Both the position numbers and the translations under genes were made by a program. The notes under the pieces were generated by a model, which worked only from the letters and a program-made list of their open reading frames with translations, ran no database searches and was not told where the DNA came from. Source: Kitasatospora sp. NBC_01266 (GTDB lineage Bacteria > Actinomycetota > Actinomycetes > Streptomycetales > Streptomycetaceae). From it: DNA of 64,000 bases. Shown here one piece after another: positions 9,109 through 16,820 of this stretch; positions within the stretch are counted from its first letter, which is position 1, and the number at the start of each line of letters is the position of its first letter. The DNA lies in assembly GCF_036242395.1 (NCBI RefSeq), contig NZ_CP108458.1, positions 4,154,001 through 4,218,000 on the forward strand, in the 5' to 3' direction.

Positions 9109-10275
9109 GTGCAGACGTCCGTCCTCGCCTTCGCCACCGACCTGATCGACGAGGGCGCGGACGCCTTCTTCGGCAACCTCACCGAGCGCTGCGCAGTCGG
9201 CGGGGTCACCCTCGCCTCGGTCTACCACCAGGCCCGCGACGTCTTCCCGCACCACCCGACCCGGGTGGTGCGCTACCTGGAGCCCGGCGCGGCCTACTTC
9301 CGCCCCGACCCGGCGCGCTGGGCCGGCCGGCGGCTGGTCCCGACGGCCGCCGGCGCGATCGGCGAGCACGACCCGTTCGCCCAGGCCGCCGAGCAGGCCG
9401 ACCGCCGCGGCCTGAAGCTGCACGCCTGGACCGTCTTCTGCCACAACGACCGGCTCGGCTTCCAGCACCCCGACTGCGCGCCCGCCAACGCCTTCGGCGA
9501 CCGGCACCTCACCGAACTCTGCCCCGCCCACCCCGAGGTCCGCGAGTACGCCCACACCCTGGTCGACGAGCTGGCCCGGTACGGCGTGGACGCGATCCGC
9601 GCCGAGTCGCTGCACTTCCACGGCCTGCGCCACGGCTACCACCACGAGCGCTACTTCGAACGCCTCGGCACCCTGGCCGAGGCGCTGCTCGGCCTCTGCT
9701 TCTGCCCGCACTGCCTGGCCGCGGCGAACGCCCGGGGCGTGCCGGCCGAGCGGGTGCGCCAGGTGGTGGCCGCCGAGATCCGCCGCCGGCTGGCCGACGA
9801 GCGGGCCGCCGAGCAGCCGGGCGCACTGGACGAGCTGGCCGACGGCGCGCTGGCCGACTACCTGGACGCGAGCGCGGCCACCGTGACCTCGCTGGCCGCC
9901 GAGCTGGCCGAGCGGGCCCGGCAGCACGGGATGCGGCTGAGCTTCATGGACGGCGGCGGCCCCGGCACCGGCTGGCTCGCGGGCATCGACCTGCCCGCGC
10001 TGAGCGCCGCCGGCGTGGGCGTGCAGACCCTGGGCTACGCCAGGACCGCGGACGCGGTACGGGAGAAGGTCGCCGCGTTCGCACTGCACGGCGTCCCGCC
10101 GCAGGCGCTGGCGGTGATCCTGCGGCCGATGGCCCAGGACTGCGACGGGCCCGAGAACCTGGCCGAGAAGATCGCGGTGCTGCGCGGGCTCGGGGTGCCG
10201 GAGGTCGAGTTCTACAACTACGGGCTGATGCGGCTCTCCTCGATGGACCGGATCGGCGCCGCACTGCGCGGCTGA
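9109..10275 (+). CDS. Putative TIM-barrel glycoside hydrolase-like protein
   Basis: A 388-residue cytoplasmic-looking protein with no signal peptide. It shows repeating beta/alpha blocks of a TIM barrel, for example GLKLHAWTVFCHN (about residues 102-114), ARYGVDAIRAESLHFHG, MRLSFMDGGGPGT and ALAVILRPM. A CFCPHC motif after the fourth strand is typical of large families of uncharacterised barrel proteins related to glycoside hydrolases, where LxFCFCxxCR appears in the same place. I do not recognise a specific activity. The preceding DasR-like palindrome suggests expression tied to amino-sugar availability. Start is GTG. Confidence 0.6.
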   Translation: MQTSVLAFATDLIDEGADAFFGNLTERCAVGGVTLASVYHQARDVFPHHPTRVVRYLEPGAAYFRPDPARWAGRRLVPTAAGAIGEHDPFAQAAEQADRRGLKLHAWTVFCHNDRLGFQHPDCAPANAFGDRHLTELCPAHPEVREYAHTLVDELARYGVDAIRAESLHFHGLRHGYHHERYFERLGTLAEALLGLCFCPHCLAAANARGVPAERVRQVVAAEIRRRLADERAAEQPGALDELADGALADYLDASAATVTSLAAELAERARQHGMRLSFMDGGGPGTGWLAGIDLPALSAAGVGVQTLGYARTADAVREKVAAFALHGVPPQALAVILRPMAQDCDGPENLAEKIAVLRGLGVPEVEFYNYGLMRLSSMDRIGAALRG

Positions 10276-10385
10276 AGCCGTTCCTCCCCGAATTTGCCGG
10301 TCCATCCGTAGACATATCGTCAGCACCGCGGGCCGGCGCAGCGCGCTTGCTGCGCCACCCGCCGCCCAAACGGTAGGCTTTCCGT

Positions 10386-10682
10386 GTGATCTTCAAGCGC
10401 ATCGGCAACGGGCGGCCGTACCCGGATCACGGCCGGCTCAGCACCCGGCAGTGGGCGGACGTCGCCCCACGCCCGGTGCGACTGGACCAACTGGTTACCA
10501 CCAAGGGCCAGTTGGATCTGGAAACCCTGCTGGCCGAGGACTCCACCTTCTACGGCGACCTCTTCGCCCACGTGGTCAAGTGGCGCGGCGACCTCTACCT
10601 GGAGGACGGCCTGCACCGCGCCGTTCGCGCGGCCCTGCAGCAGCGCCAGGTCCTGCATGCGCGGGTGCTGGAGATGGACTGA
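10386..10682 (+). CDS. Small ParB/Srx-like fold protein (often labelled VapB-family antitoxin)
   Basis: A 98-residue conserved actinobacterial protein with GTG start. Its C-terminal half (YLEDGLHRAVRAALQQRQVL, then HARVLEM) has the shape of the ParB/sulfiredoxin N-terminal domain, where a strand precedes DGxHRxxAA. Databases tend to label this family as a VapB-type antitoxin, but no toxin gene is adjacent and no AbrB or Phd domain is visible. It sits upstream of the LytR_C gene, as it does in related genomes as far as I recall. The biological role is unknown. Confidence 0.62.
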   Translation: MIFKRIGNGRPYPDHGRLSTRQWADVAPRPVRLDQLVTTKGQLDLETLLAEDSTFYGDLFAHVVKWRGDLYLEDGLHRAVRAALQQRQVLHARVLEMD

Positions 10683-10742
10683 GGCCGATCTGCGGCTGAC
10701 GACGGATCAGCAGACGACGGGCCCAATCCGAGGAGGGGCCGA

Positions 10743-10787
10743 ATGATCGTCAGTACACCCTTTCGAGTGCTCGGGTGCGCCAAATGA
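10743..10787 (+). CDS. Possible 14-residue micro-ORF with strong ribosome site
   Basis: ATG at 10743 follows a near-perfect Shine-Dalgarno (GAGGAGGGG, 10730-10738) at 4 nt and encodes MIVSTPFRVLGCAK before TGA. A second ATG overlaps its stop (10784) and opens a further 15-codon frame ending at 10831. The region lies in the 248-nt gap before the LytR_C gene and is AT-richer than its surroundings. It could be a translated leader or a micropeptide, or chance. Only the ribosome site and location support it. Confidence 0.3.
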   Translation: MIVSTPFRVLGCAK

Positions 10788-10930
10788 TGATCATTTATTA
10801 CCCCCATCTCAGGAACGGACTAGGCTGCTGAACACGGCCGCAGCGGGTCGCGGACCCCGGGTCCCGCCGCCCCGCCGGCCAGACCCGTCGCCCGTCGGCA
10901 AGGCTGCCCTTCCTCCAGGGGAGACAGACT

Positions 10931-11689
10931 GTGAGCATGTTGACTCCCCAGGGATTGAAGGGGAAGCAATTCCGGATCACCGGCACCAGCTATCCGCGGC
11001 TGGGACCACCACCCCGGCGCGGCCGTCGCTGGCTGATGCTGATCGGCTCGCTGCTCGCGCTCTCGCTGATCGCGCTGGGTGGCGTGCAGTTGGTCGACAT
11101 CTTCACCGGCAAGGCCAAGCACGGCGCCGCCCAGGCCTGCGCCAGCTCCCGGGCCTCGGCCTCCGGCAAGCCGCTGGCGGCCCCGGCGGCGACCGCGGCG
11201 TCCGCCTCCCCCAGCGGCTCAGCTGCCGCCTCCGGTTCGGCCGCGCCCGGCTCGCCCGCGGCCTCCGGGGCGCCGGCCGCCGTCGGCACGCCACTGCCCG
11301 CCGTCACCGCCGCGCCGCAGCCGCAGACCGTCACCGTCAACGTGCTGAACGCCACCGACAAGGCCGGCCTGGCCGCCAGGACCGCTGACGATCTGAAGCA
11401 GCGCGGCTTCACCGTGGGCAAGGTCGGCAACGCCCCGTCCGCGCTGGAGGGCCACGTGTCCGGCGCCGCCGAGCTGGTGGCCGGCCAGTCCGGCGCCGGC
11501 GCCGCCGCGCTGCTCGGCGCCCAGGTCAGCGGCGCGAGCACGCTGGCCGACGCCCGCACCGACGGCAGCGTCGACTTCGTGATCGGCGACGGCTACACCG
11601 CGCTGCTCGATCCGAACGCCGCCGCGACGGCACTCGCCGCGGCACTGAAGCCGTCACCGAGTGCGTCCCCGCTGCCCGGAAGCTGCTGA
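10931..11689 (+). CDS. Membrane-anchored LytR_C (C-terminal) domain protein
   Basis: A 252-residue protein. A cytoplasmic basic N-terminus (PRRGRRW) is followed by one transmembrane helix (about residues 35-57) and an Ala/Ser/Pro-rich linker. The extracytoplasmic LytR_C domain runs from about residue 130 (VTVNVLNATDKAGLAARTAD) to the end (VDFVIGDGYTALLD). LytR_C is usually fused to LCP ligases that attach polymers to peptidoglycan; here it stands alone, as is common in streptomycetes, and probably acts at the cell wall. GTG start 10931 is supported by GGGGAGA about 7 nt upstream. Confidence 0.85.
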   Translation: MSMLTPQGLKGKQFRITGTSYPRLGPPPRRGRRWLMLIGSLLALSLIALGGVQLVDIFTGKAKHGAAQACASSRASASGKPLAAPAATAASASPSGSAAASGSAAPGSPAASGAPAAVGTPLPAVTAAPQPQTVTVNVLNATDKAGLAARTADDLKQRGFTVGKVGNAPSALEGHVSGAAELVAGQSGAGAAALLGAQVSGASTLADARTDGSVDFVIGDGYTALLDPNAAATALAAALKPSPSASPLPGSC

Positions 11690-11720
11690 CCGGCAGACAG
11701 CCACTGGCCGGTCGTACGAG

Positions 11721-11753
11721 AAGAGCGGTGCCCCGACCAGGGGCACCGCTCTT
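11721..11753. terminator. Bidirectional rho-independent-type terminator
   Basis: A perfect 14-bp stem (AAGAGCGGTGCCCC with its complement) encloses a 5-nt loop. It lies between the convergent LytR_C and upp genes and can serve both. Confidence 0.85.
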
Positions 11754-11770
11754 GGCCGTTCCGGTGTCCG

Positions 11771-12406
11771 TCAGCCCGCGGTGCCGTAGAGCCGGTCCCC
11801 GGCGTCACCGAGGCCCGGGACGATGTAGCCGTGCTCGTTGAGGCGCTGGTCCAGCGCGGCGGTGACCACGGTGACCGGCAGCCCGGCCAGCTCCTTCTCC
11901 ATCACCGCGACGCCCTCCGGCGCCGCCAGCAGCACCACGGCCGTCACATCGGTGGCGCCCCGGTCGATCAGCAGCCGGATCGCCGCGACCAGCGTGCCGC
12001 CGGTGGCCAGCATCGGGTCGAGCACGTAGACCTGGCGACCGGACAGATCGTCGGGCATCCGGGTCGCGTAGGTCGAGGCCTCCAGCGTCTCCTCGTTGCG
12101 GACCATGCCGAGGAAGCCCACCTCGGCGGTCGGCAGCAGCCGGGTCATCCCGTCCAGCATGCCGAGCCCGGCCCGCAGGATCGGCACCACCAGCGGGCGC
12201 GGGTAGCTGAGCCGGGTGCCGGTGGTGACCGCCACGGGGGTGGTGATCTCGACCTCGTCGGTCCGCACGTCCCTGGTGGCCTCGTAGGCCAGCAACGTGA
12301 CCAACTCGTCGGTCAGGCGACGGAAGGTCGGGGAGTCGGTGCGCTCATCGCGCAGCGTGGAGAGCTTGTGGGCCACCAGAGGGTGGTCGACGACGTGGAT
12401 CCGCAT
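11771..12406 (-). CDS. upp: Uracil phosphoribosyltransferase
   Basis: A 211-residue cytoplasmic enzyme converting uracil and PRPP to UMP in pyrimidine salvage. The length is the family norm. The PRPP loop DPMLATGGT lies at residues 130-138. The uracil-binding end region YIVPGLGDAGDRLYGT matches bacterial Upp, and the N-terminal VVDHPLVAHKLSTLRD is canonical. ATG start at 12406 is unambiguous. Confidence 0.96.
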   Translation of the reverse strand: MRIHVVDHPLVAHKLSTLRDERTDSPTFRRLTDELVTLLAYEATRDVRTDEVEITTPVAVTTGTRLSYPRPLVVPILRAGLGMLDGMTRLLPTAEVGFLGMVRNEETLEASTYATRMPDDLSGRQVYVLDPMLATGGTLVAAIRLLIDRGATDVTAVVLLAAPEGVAVMEKELAGLPVTVVTAALDQRLNEHGYIVPGLGDAGDRLYGTAG

Positions 12407-12513
12407 ATTCCGACCTTAACGGCGACCTGCCGCCGCGGACGACCGCCGTGGCGTCGGCAGACGCGTGGGACAGCTGTGGTATCAAACCGGGACTTCTGGG
12501 AAAGTCAGACCGT

Positions 12514-12768
12514 ATGAGAAGGAAGCCGGGCCCGATCAGCGAGCCCCCCGAGGAGCCCGCGGCGGATCCGAACACCGCCACCCGGGCCGCCTCCGGCGCG
12601 GGCGTCGAGCAGGGCCCGCCGGAGACCGAGGCCGCCCGCCGGCGCCGTCGCGCGGTCTTCCTGCGGGAGTTGGCCGAGGCCCGCGAGCTGCGCGCCAGGG
12701 TGCAGCCGCGCAAGACCAAGGAGCGCCGGATGCGCGAAGCGCTCCGCATGCGTACCTTCCGGATCTGA
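12514..12768 (+). CDS. Small highly charged hypothetical protein
   Basis: An 84-residue product. The C-terminal half is strongly basic and helical (EAARRRRRAVFLRELAEARE, then RKTKERRMREALRMRTFRI). No domain is recognised. Its position between upp and the tadA pair recurs in streptomycetes as far as I recall. ATG 12514 is preceded by a weak ribosome site (GAAAG). The basic helix suggests nucleic-acid or ribosome contact, which is only a guess. Confidence 0.6.
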   Translation: MRRKPGPISEPPEEPAADPNTATRAASGAGVEQGPPETEAARRRRRAVFLRELAEARELRARVQPRKTKERRMREALRMRTFRI

Positions 12769-13051
12769 CATGCCGTAGGGCCGGATCGGCCGATCCGCAG
12801 ATGCCCTGGCGTCGCCCCCGGGACACCTGCCACCCACCCGTTCCCCGGCCGTTCCCCGGCCATTGGCCGAGTGATCTCCGGTTTCCGACACGACCTGCGA
12901 AGACGCGCTGCCGAACACTCCCCGCAAGGCCCGGCTTTCTGTCACGATGCCGGTGGGACGGTCCGAACAGCGGACCGCCTCTGGCGCGGGGGCGGCCAGA
13001 CCGCGTTCGCCCGAGATCGCCTACGGCCGAGACCATTTGGGAGTGTCCCTG

Positions 13052-13615
13052 GTGGCGTACTTCGCTGCAGTGCTTGCTCGCACCGAGGACGGGTGGGATG
13101 TGAGCGAGACCGAGTTGGACAACGTCGAAACACTTGCCGATCTTGCCGACCTGGCACGCGAAGCGGCAGAGGACGACGACACGGTGCTGGTGTTCATCGA
13201 ACAGGAGGACGCCTGGTTCGCCGTCGTCCGGGTGGACGGCGAGGAGGATCCACGGATCTTCGTCTCCGACGCCGCGGCTGCCAAGCGCAGCTCCTACGGG
13301 GACGTCGTCCTCACCGAGGAGCTGGTCGGCCGGGCCGGCGACGCCGAGTTCGACGACATCGACAGCCTGGTGACCGAACTGGAGGACAGCGAGGACGCCG
13401 AGCTGTCCGACTCCGACGAGGACGAGGAGCTCCCGCTCACCGGCCCCGGCGGCGTCCCGGTCGGTCCACTGGGCGATGCCACGCTGCTGAGCGACCTGGG
13501 CATCGGCGAGAAGGAACTGCTCGCCCTCAGCGCCGAGGGCGCCGAGCCCAGTGAGGCGCTCTCCGAGATCGCCGACGCGCTCGGCTGCGCGGAGGTGCTG
13601 GAGGCGGTGCGCTGA
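13052..13615 (+). CDS. TadA-associated protein (tRNA adenosine deaminase-associated)
   Basis: A 187-residue, very acidic protein. The conserved YFAAVLARTEDGWDVSETEL start and the VLVFIEQEDAWFAVVRVDGE block are those of the actinobacterial family annotated as tRNA adenosine deaminase-associated. The middle carries an acidic run rich in Asp/Glu (about residues 105-130). GTG 13052 is preferred because GGGAG ends 8 nt upstream; a GTG at 13043 is possible. It is followed 57 nt later by tadA in the same direction and probably co-transcribed. The molecular role is not established. Confidence 0.82.
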   Translation: MAYFAAVLARTEDGWDVSETELDNVETLADLADLAREAAEDDDTVLVFIEQEDAWFAVVRVDGEEDPRIFVSDAAAAKRSSYGDVVLTEELVGRAGDAEFDDIDSLVTELEDSEDAELSDSDEDEELPLTGPGGVPVGPLGDATLLSDLGIGEKELLALSAEGAEPSEALSEIADALGCAEVLEAVR

Positions 13616-13672
13616 CCGACCGCGGGTCGGGGTGAGGGTCGGGTGGGGCCGCCGGTGCCGGACACTGGTGGG

Positions 13673-14182
13673 ATGCAGCCCCACCTCGACCTCGCACCAC
13701 TGCCCGCGCCGGTGCGCCCCGACCCGGTCCGCGACCGCTGGGCCGCCCCGATGCGGCTGGCCATCGCCGAGGCCGCGCTCGCCACCGCCACCGGCGACGT
13801 CCCGGTCGGCGCCCTCGTCCTGGGCCCCGACGGCACCGTCCTGGGCCGCGGCCACAACGAGCGCGAGGCCATCGGCGACCCCACCGCGCACGCCGAGGTC
13901 CAGGCCATCCGGCAGGCCGCCCAGGCCGTCGGCGAATGGCGCCTGACCGGCTGCACCATGATCGTCACCCTGGAGCCCTGCACCATGTGCGCGGGCGCCA
14001 TCGTCCTCTCCCGGATCGACCGCGTCGTCTACGGCGCCCTCGACGAGAAGGCCGGCGCCGCCGGCTCCCTCTTCGACGTGATGCGCGACCGCCGTCTCAA
14101 CCACCGCCCCGAGGTCGTCCCCGGCGTCCTCGCCGCCGACTGCGGCACCCAGCTGCGCGCCTTCTTCGACACCCACCGCTGA
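13673..14182 (+). CDS. tadA: tRNA-specific adenosine deaminase
   Basis: A 169-residue zinc deaminase that converts A34 to inosine in the tRNA-Arg(ACG) wobble position. Zinc motifs are present: HAE (residues 73-75) and PCTMC (102-106), with the catalytic Glu75. Its substrate tRNA-Arg(ACG) is encoded twice in this same window (36967-37152). ATG 13673 gives a slightly long N-terminus; ATG 13751 is the alternative. Confidence 0.93.
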   Translation: MQPHLDLAPLPAPVRPDPVRDRWAAPMRLAIAEAALATATGDVPVGALVLGPDGTVLGRGHNEREAIGDPTAHAEVQAIRQAAQAVGEWRLTGCTMIVTLEPCTMCAGAIVLSRIDRVVYGALDEKAGAAGSLFDVMRDRRLNHRPEVVPGVLAADCGTQLRAFFDTHR

Positions 14183-14259
14183 CCTGCCGCCCGGCCCCGG
14201 CCACCCAGCGGCCCCAAAGGATTTCGTCCCGGCCCGACCCGTCCGGTAGAGTCTCTCTC

Positions 14260-14346
14260 GGTAGCGTGTCCGAGCGGCCAAAGGAGCACGCCTCGAAAGC
14301 GTGTGTGGGGGCAACTTCACCGTGGGTTCGAATCCCACCGCTACCG
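14260..14346 (+). tRNA. tRNA-Ser(CGA)
   Basis: An 87-nt cloverleaf: acceptor GGTAGCG pairs with CGCTACC (14339-14345), discriminator G, and the loop CTCGAAA carries anticodon CGA (14294-14296). It has a long class II variable arm and a TTCGAAT T-loop. A genomic CCA follows at 14347-14349. Confidence 0.95.
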
Positions 14347-14358
14347 CCAGAGCAGGAA

Positions 14359-14398
14359 GACTGAAGGCGCCTACGAGATCTCGTAGGCGCCTTCAGTC
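14359..14398 (+). terminator. Terminator of tRNA-Ser: 40-bp perfect palindrome
   Basis: Positions 14359-14398 form an uninterrupted perfect inverted repeat with no loop nucleotides, starting GACTGAAGGC and ending GCCTTCAGTC. It begins 12 nt after the tRNA and is most simply its terminator. Confidence 0.8.
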
Positions 14399-14631
14399 GT
14401 TCCCGGCCCACGTTTCGTGCCGGGTCATCGCCTCGGAACGGGGCTGATCAGGAGCAGACCACTCTTTCGTGAAGGAACACGCCCAAGCGAATTGACTTGC
14501 CGTCAGCACCCTCGGCACGCTGGCGCCGATCCCTGGACCACCCCCGACGGCGAGTTCGTCCGGGCGGCAGAGCTGACCGCGTTCGCCCGCGCATCGCCGA
14601 TGCCCCTTCCCACCCAGGAGGCCCGCCCCGC

Positions 14632-15645
14632 ATGCCGCTGACGCCCCCGCCCGCCACCCCCCTCGCCCCCGCCCCCGCCCCCGCCCCGCGCAAGCTGGCC
14701 ATGCTCGGCCGGGGCTCGGCCGCCGAGTGCTACCTGGCCGCGATCGAGGCCGACCCGGCCTTCGCGCTGGGCGCCGTCTGCGACCTCGATGAGGCGGCGC
14801 CGGCCGGCTCGCGTGCCGTCGGCGTCCCCACCTACCGCGAGCACCGCGCGCTGCTGGCCGCCCACCACGACCTGGGCGGCGCTGTCGTGGCCGGCCTGGG
14901 CGGGGCACACGCCGCGCTCTGCCGGGACCTGCTGGCCGCCGGGCTGCCGGTCTGCGTGGAGCAGCCGCTGACCGCCGAGCTCTCCGACGCCCGGGCGCTG
15001 ACCGCGATCGCCGCCGAGCGCTCACTGGTGCTCTTCACCGCTTTCCGGCACCGCTACAACAGCGCGGTCCTGGAGCTGCTCAGGGCCTGTGCGGGCGGGT
15101 CGGTCAGCAAGGTCAGGGTGCGCCAGGTCGAGCGGTCCGAGCAGCGGCAGGGCCAGGACGCCTGGCACCTGGCCCCGCCCCGGCGCAGCGGCGGCGGCGT
15201 GGCGACCGACGGGCCGGCCGCCTTCGACCTGGTGCGGCTACTCTTCGGCGAGGCGGAGCTGAGCGTGGTGCGGGCCACGATCCACCGCGATCCGGCGGGC
15301 CTGGAGCGGCAGGCGGTGATCGACCTGGTCACCGCCGGGCCCACGCCGCGCCGGGCCAAGGTCGAGCTGGACCGGTCCTGCCCGGGAGAGCTGATGGCGA
15401 TGGAGGTCACACTGGCCGACGGCCGAGTACTGCGGGCCGACCTGCCGACCGGGGCCACGGGCCGCGCTGCCCCGCTCCGGCACGAGTACCAGGGGGTGCT
15501 GACCGCCTTCGGCGCCGCGATCGGTACGGCCGGCAGCCGCCGGGACGGCGGCCTGGCCGCCCTCGACCTGGTCGCGTCGGCCTACCGGCTGGACGGCGAC
15601 GCCGCCACCCACGTGTTCCGGCCCACGGCCGTGGAAGCGCGATGA
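14632..15645 (+). CDS. Gfo/Idh/MocA family oxidoreductase
   Basis: A 337-residue NAD(P)-dependent oxidoreductase of the sugar dehydrogenase type. A Rossmann-like start follows a Pro-rich leader (KLAMLGRGSAAECYLAAIEA, about residues 20-39), then the family motif VCVEQPLTAELSDARAL, where the E/K-x-P signature is EQP rather than the usual EKP. The C-terminal alpha/beta domain has a short SGGGVATDGPAAFDLVRLLF. ATG 14632 follows AGGAGG at 14614-14619 with a long 12-nt spacer. Replacement of the usual Lys by Gln in the signature may mean altered catalysis. Confidence 0.78.
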   Translation: MPLTPPPATPLAPAPAPAPRKLAMLGRGSAAECYLAAIEADPAFALGAVCDLDEAAPAGSRAVGVPTYREHRALLAAHHDLGGAVVAGLGGAHAALCRDLLAAGLPVCVEQPLTAELSDARALTAIAAERSLVLFTAFRHRYNSAVLELLRACAGGSVSKVRVRQVERSEQRQGQDAWHLAPPRRSGGGVATDGPAAFDLVRLLFGEAELSVVRATIHRDPAGLERQAVIDLVTAGPTPRRAKVELDRSCPGELMAMEVTLADGRVLRADLPTGATGRAAPLRHEYQGVLTAFGAAIGTAGSRRDGGLAALDLVASAYRLDGDAATHVFRPTAVEAR

Positions 15646-16032
15646 CGCCGGTACGGCAGCGCTGACGCCGGACCAGCTGAGGGGAGATCAGAGGTGGGGG
15701 GAGCGATCCCGGGGGAACAGATCGCTCCCCCGGCGGAGGTCCCACAACCGGTGCCGCATCGGGGGGAAGCGCGGCGCCGGTCCCACAGCGGGGAACTCCG
15801 GACCCATGTACCGCGATTCCTGCCAGATCCTCGGTACGACAACCATCCTGCCGTCGCGACGGACCCGGGGCATCCGTACAAGGACCCGACTCCCGGGGAC
15901 CTTCGTCCCACGGAGTGAACGCGTCGCACACCTGATTCGGCCATCTGGTGGATAAGCTGCACGCTGGGCCTCGCGAACCATCCGGGCACGGGCGCGGGGC
16001 TGGGAGCGGACAGGCGGAGGCGGGCGGTTCCG
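15646..16032. other. Intergenic gap of 387 nt
   Basis: It contains the hairpin at 15697-15731. The open frames crossing it on both strands (for example 15694-15918) overlap that hairpin, have no family resemblance and look like shadows of high GC content. No other structure was recognised; a promoter for the small membrane protein at 16033 is presumably near its right end. Confidence 0.5.
15697..15731 (+). terminator. Terminator after the oxidoreductase
   Basis: A perfect 12-bp stem (GGGGGAGCGATC and its complement) with an 11-nt loop, 51 nt after the stop codon. Confidence 0.75.
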
Positions 16033-16197
16033 ATGGCACAGGCAAGACGGATCGGCATGTACCTGCTGCTGATCTTCGTGGTGTACACGATCATCCACTC
16101 GCCGGCACGTGCGGCGGAGCTGGTCCAGTCGGGCTTCGTCGGGATCTCGGACGCGGCGAAATCGGTCGGCGCCTTCATGACCGGCCTGGTCAAATAG
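16033..16197 (+). CDS. 54-residue single-span membrane protein
   Basis: Starts MAQARRIGMYLLLIFVVYTI at ATG 16033 and ends MTGLVK before TAG. One hydrophobic helix (about residues 8-21) follows a basic N-terminus, and the rest is a soluble amphipathic tail with SDAAKSVGAF. The size, position just upstream of the Dabb gene and ordered composition fit a small conserved actinobacterial membrane protein; function unknown. Confidence 0.6.
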   Translation: MAQARRIGMYLLLIFVVYTIIHSPARAAELVQSGFVGISDAAKSVGAFMTGLVK

Positions 16198-16303
16198 GCC
16201 CGCCGCCCGAGGCGGACCGCAGCTGGGCCGGGACCGCGGCTGGTCGGCGGAACCACCCGGGTTACCTTGTCGAGGTCCATCCCCGGCCCCGCAAGGAGCA
16301 CCC

Positions 16304-16597
16304 GTGATCCGCCATCTGGTCCTGTTCAAGCTCAACGAAGGCATCGCCAAGGACGACGAGCGCGCGCTGGCCGCCGCCAAGGCCTTCGAGGGGCTCGACC
16401 AGCAGATCCCCGAGCTGCTGGAGTGGCAGCACGGCTTCAACATCAGCCCGCGCGAGGTCGCCCACGACTTCGCGATCAACAGCCTGGTCGCCGACCAGAA
16501 CGCGCTGCAGGCCTACGCCACCCATCCGGCGCACGTCGCGGCCGCCCAGCTGTGGCGCGAGATCGCCACCCTGGTGGTCGCCGACTTCGAGGTCTGA
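16304..16597 (+). CDS. Dabb family (stress-responsive A/B barrel) protein
   Basis: A 97-residue protein that fits the dimeric alpha/beta barrel fold: start MIRHLVLFKLNEGIAKDDER is the Dabb signature, followed by NISPREVAHDFAINSLVADQ and the closing HPAHVAAAQLW. Relatives include small stress proteins and polyketide cyclases such as olivetolic acid cyclase; no specific substrate can be inferred. GTG start follows AAGGAGC. Confidence 0.88.
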   Translation: MIRHLVLFKLNEGIAKDDERALAAAKAFEGLDQQIPELLEWQHGFNISPREVAHDFAINSLVADQNALQAYATHPAHVAAAQLWREIATLVVADFEV

Positions 16598-16634
16598 GCC
16601 GCCTCCAGAATTTCGGTCGTATCCATACGACCCA

Positions 16635-16691
16635 ACGACCCCCCGCATCGCGACGGCCCCCACCGGGTCCGCCTGGACAGCGGGGGGTCGT
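16635..16691 (+). terminator. Terminator after the Dabb gene
   Basis: Twelve complementary bases (ACGACCCCCCGC with GCGGGGGGTCGT) flank a 33-nt internal region that can itself pair, 37 nt downstream of the stop. Confidence 0.65.
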
Positions 16692-16820
16692 CATCTTGTT
16701 GACGTCAGGTCAGCAACACGCCTCTGGCCGGTACTTGAACGGATGGCGTCCAGCTTGTGATGCTATGACCGAATTTGCCGGGCAGGACAAGGTGGTGAAC
16801 CGAGGAGGGGTGACGCGTCC

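Noticed and set aside
10386..10682. Complete toxin-antitoxin system
   Set aside because: The neighbouring genes contain no PIN-domain or other toxin; the antitoxin label is not supported by context.
12836..12864. Short tandem repeat of CCGTTCCCCGG units
   Set aside because: Only two copies of a low-complexity GC string in an intergenic gap; likely chance.
15694..15918. 74-codon plus-strand frame in the gap after the oxidoreductase
   Set aside because: It overlaps the terminator hairpin at 15697-15731 and has no family resemblance.
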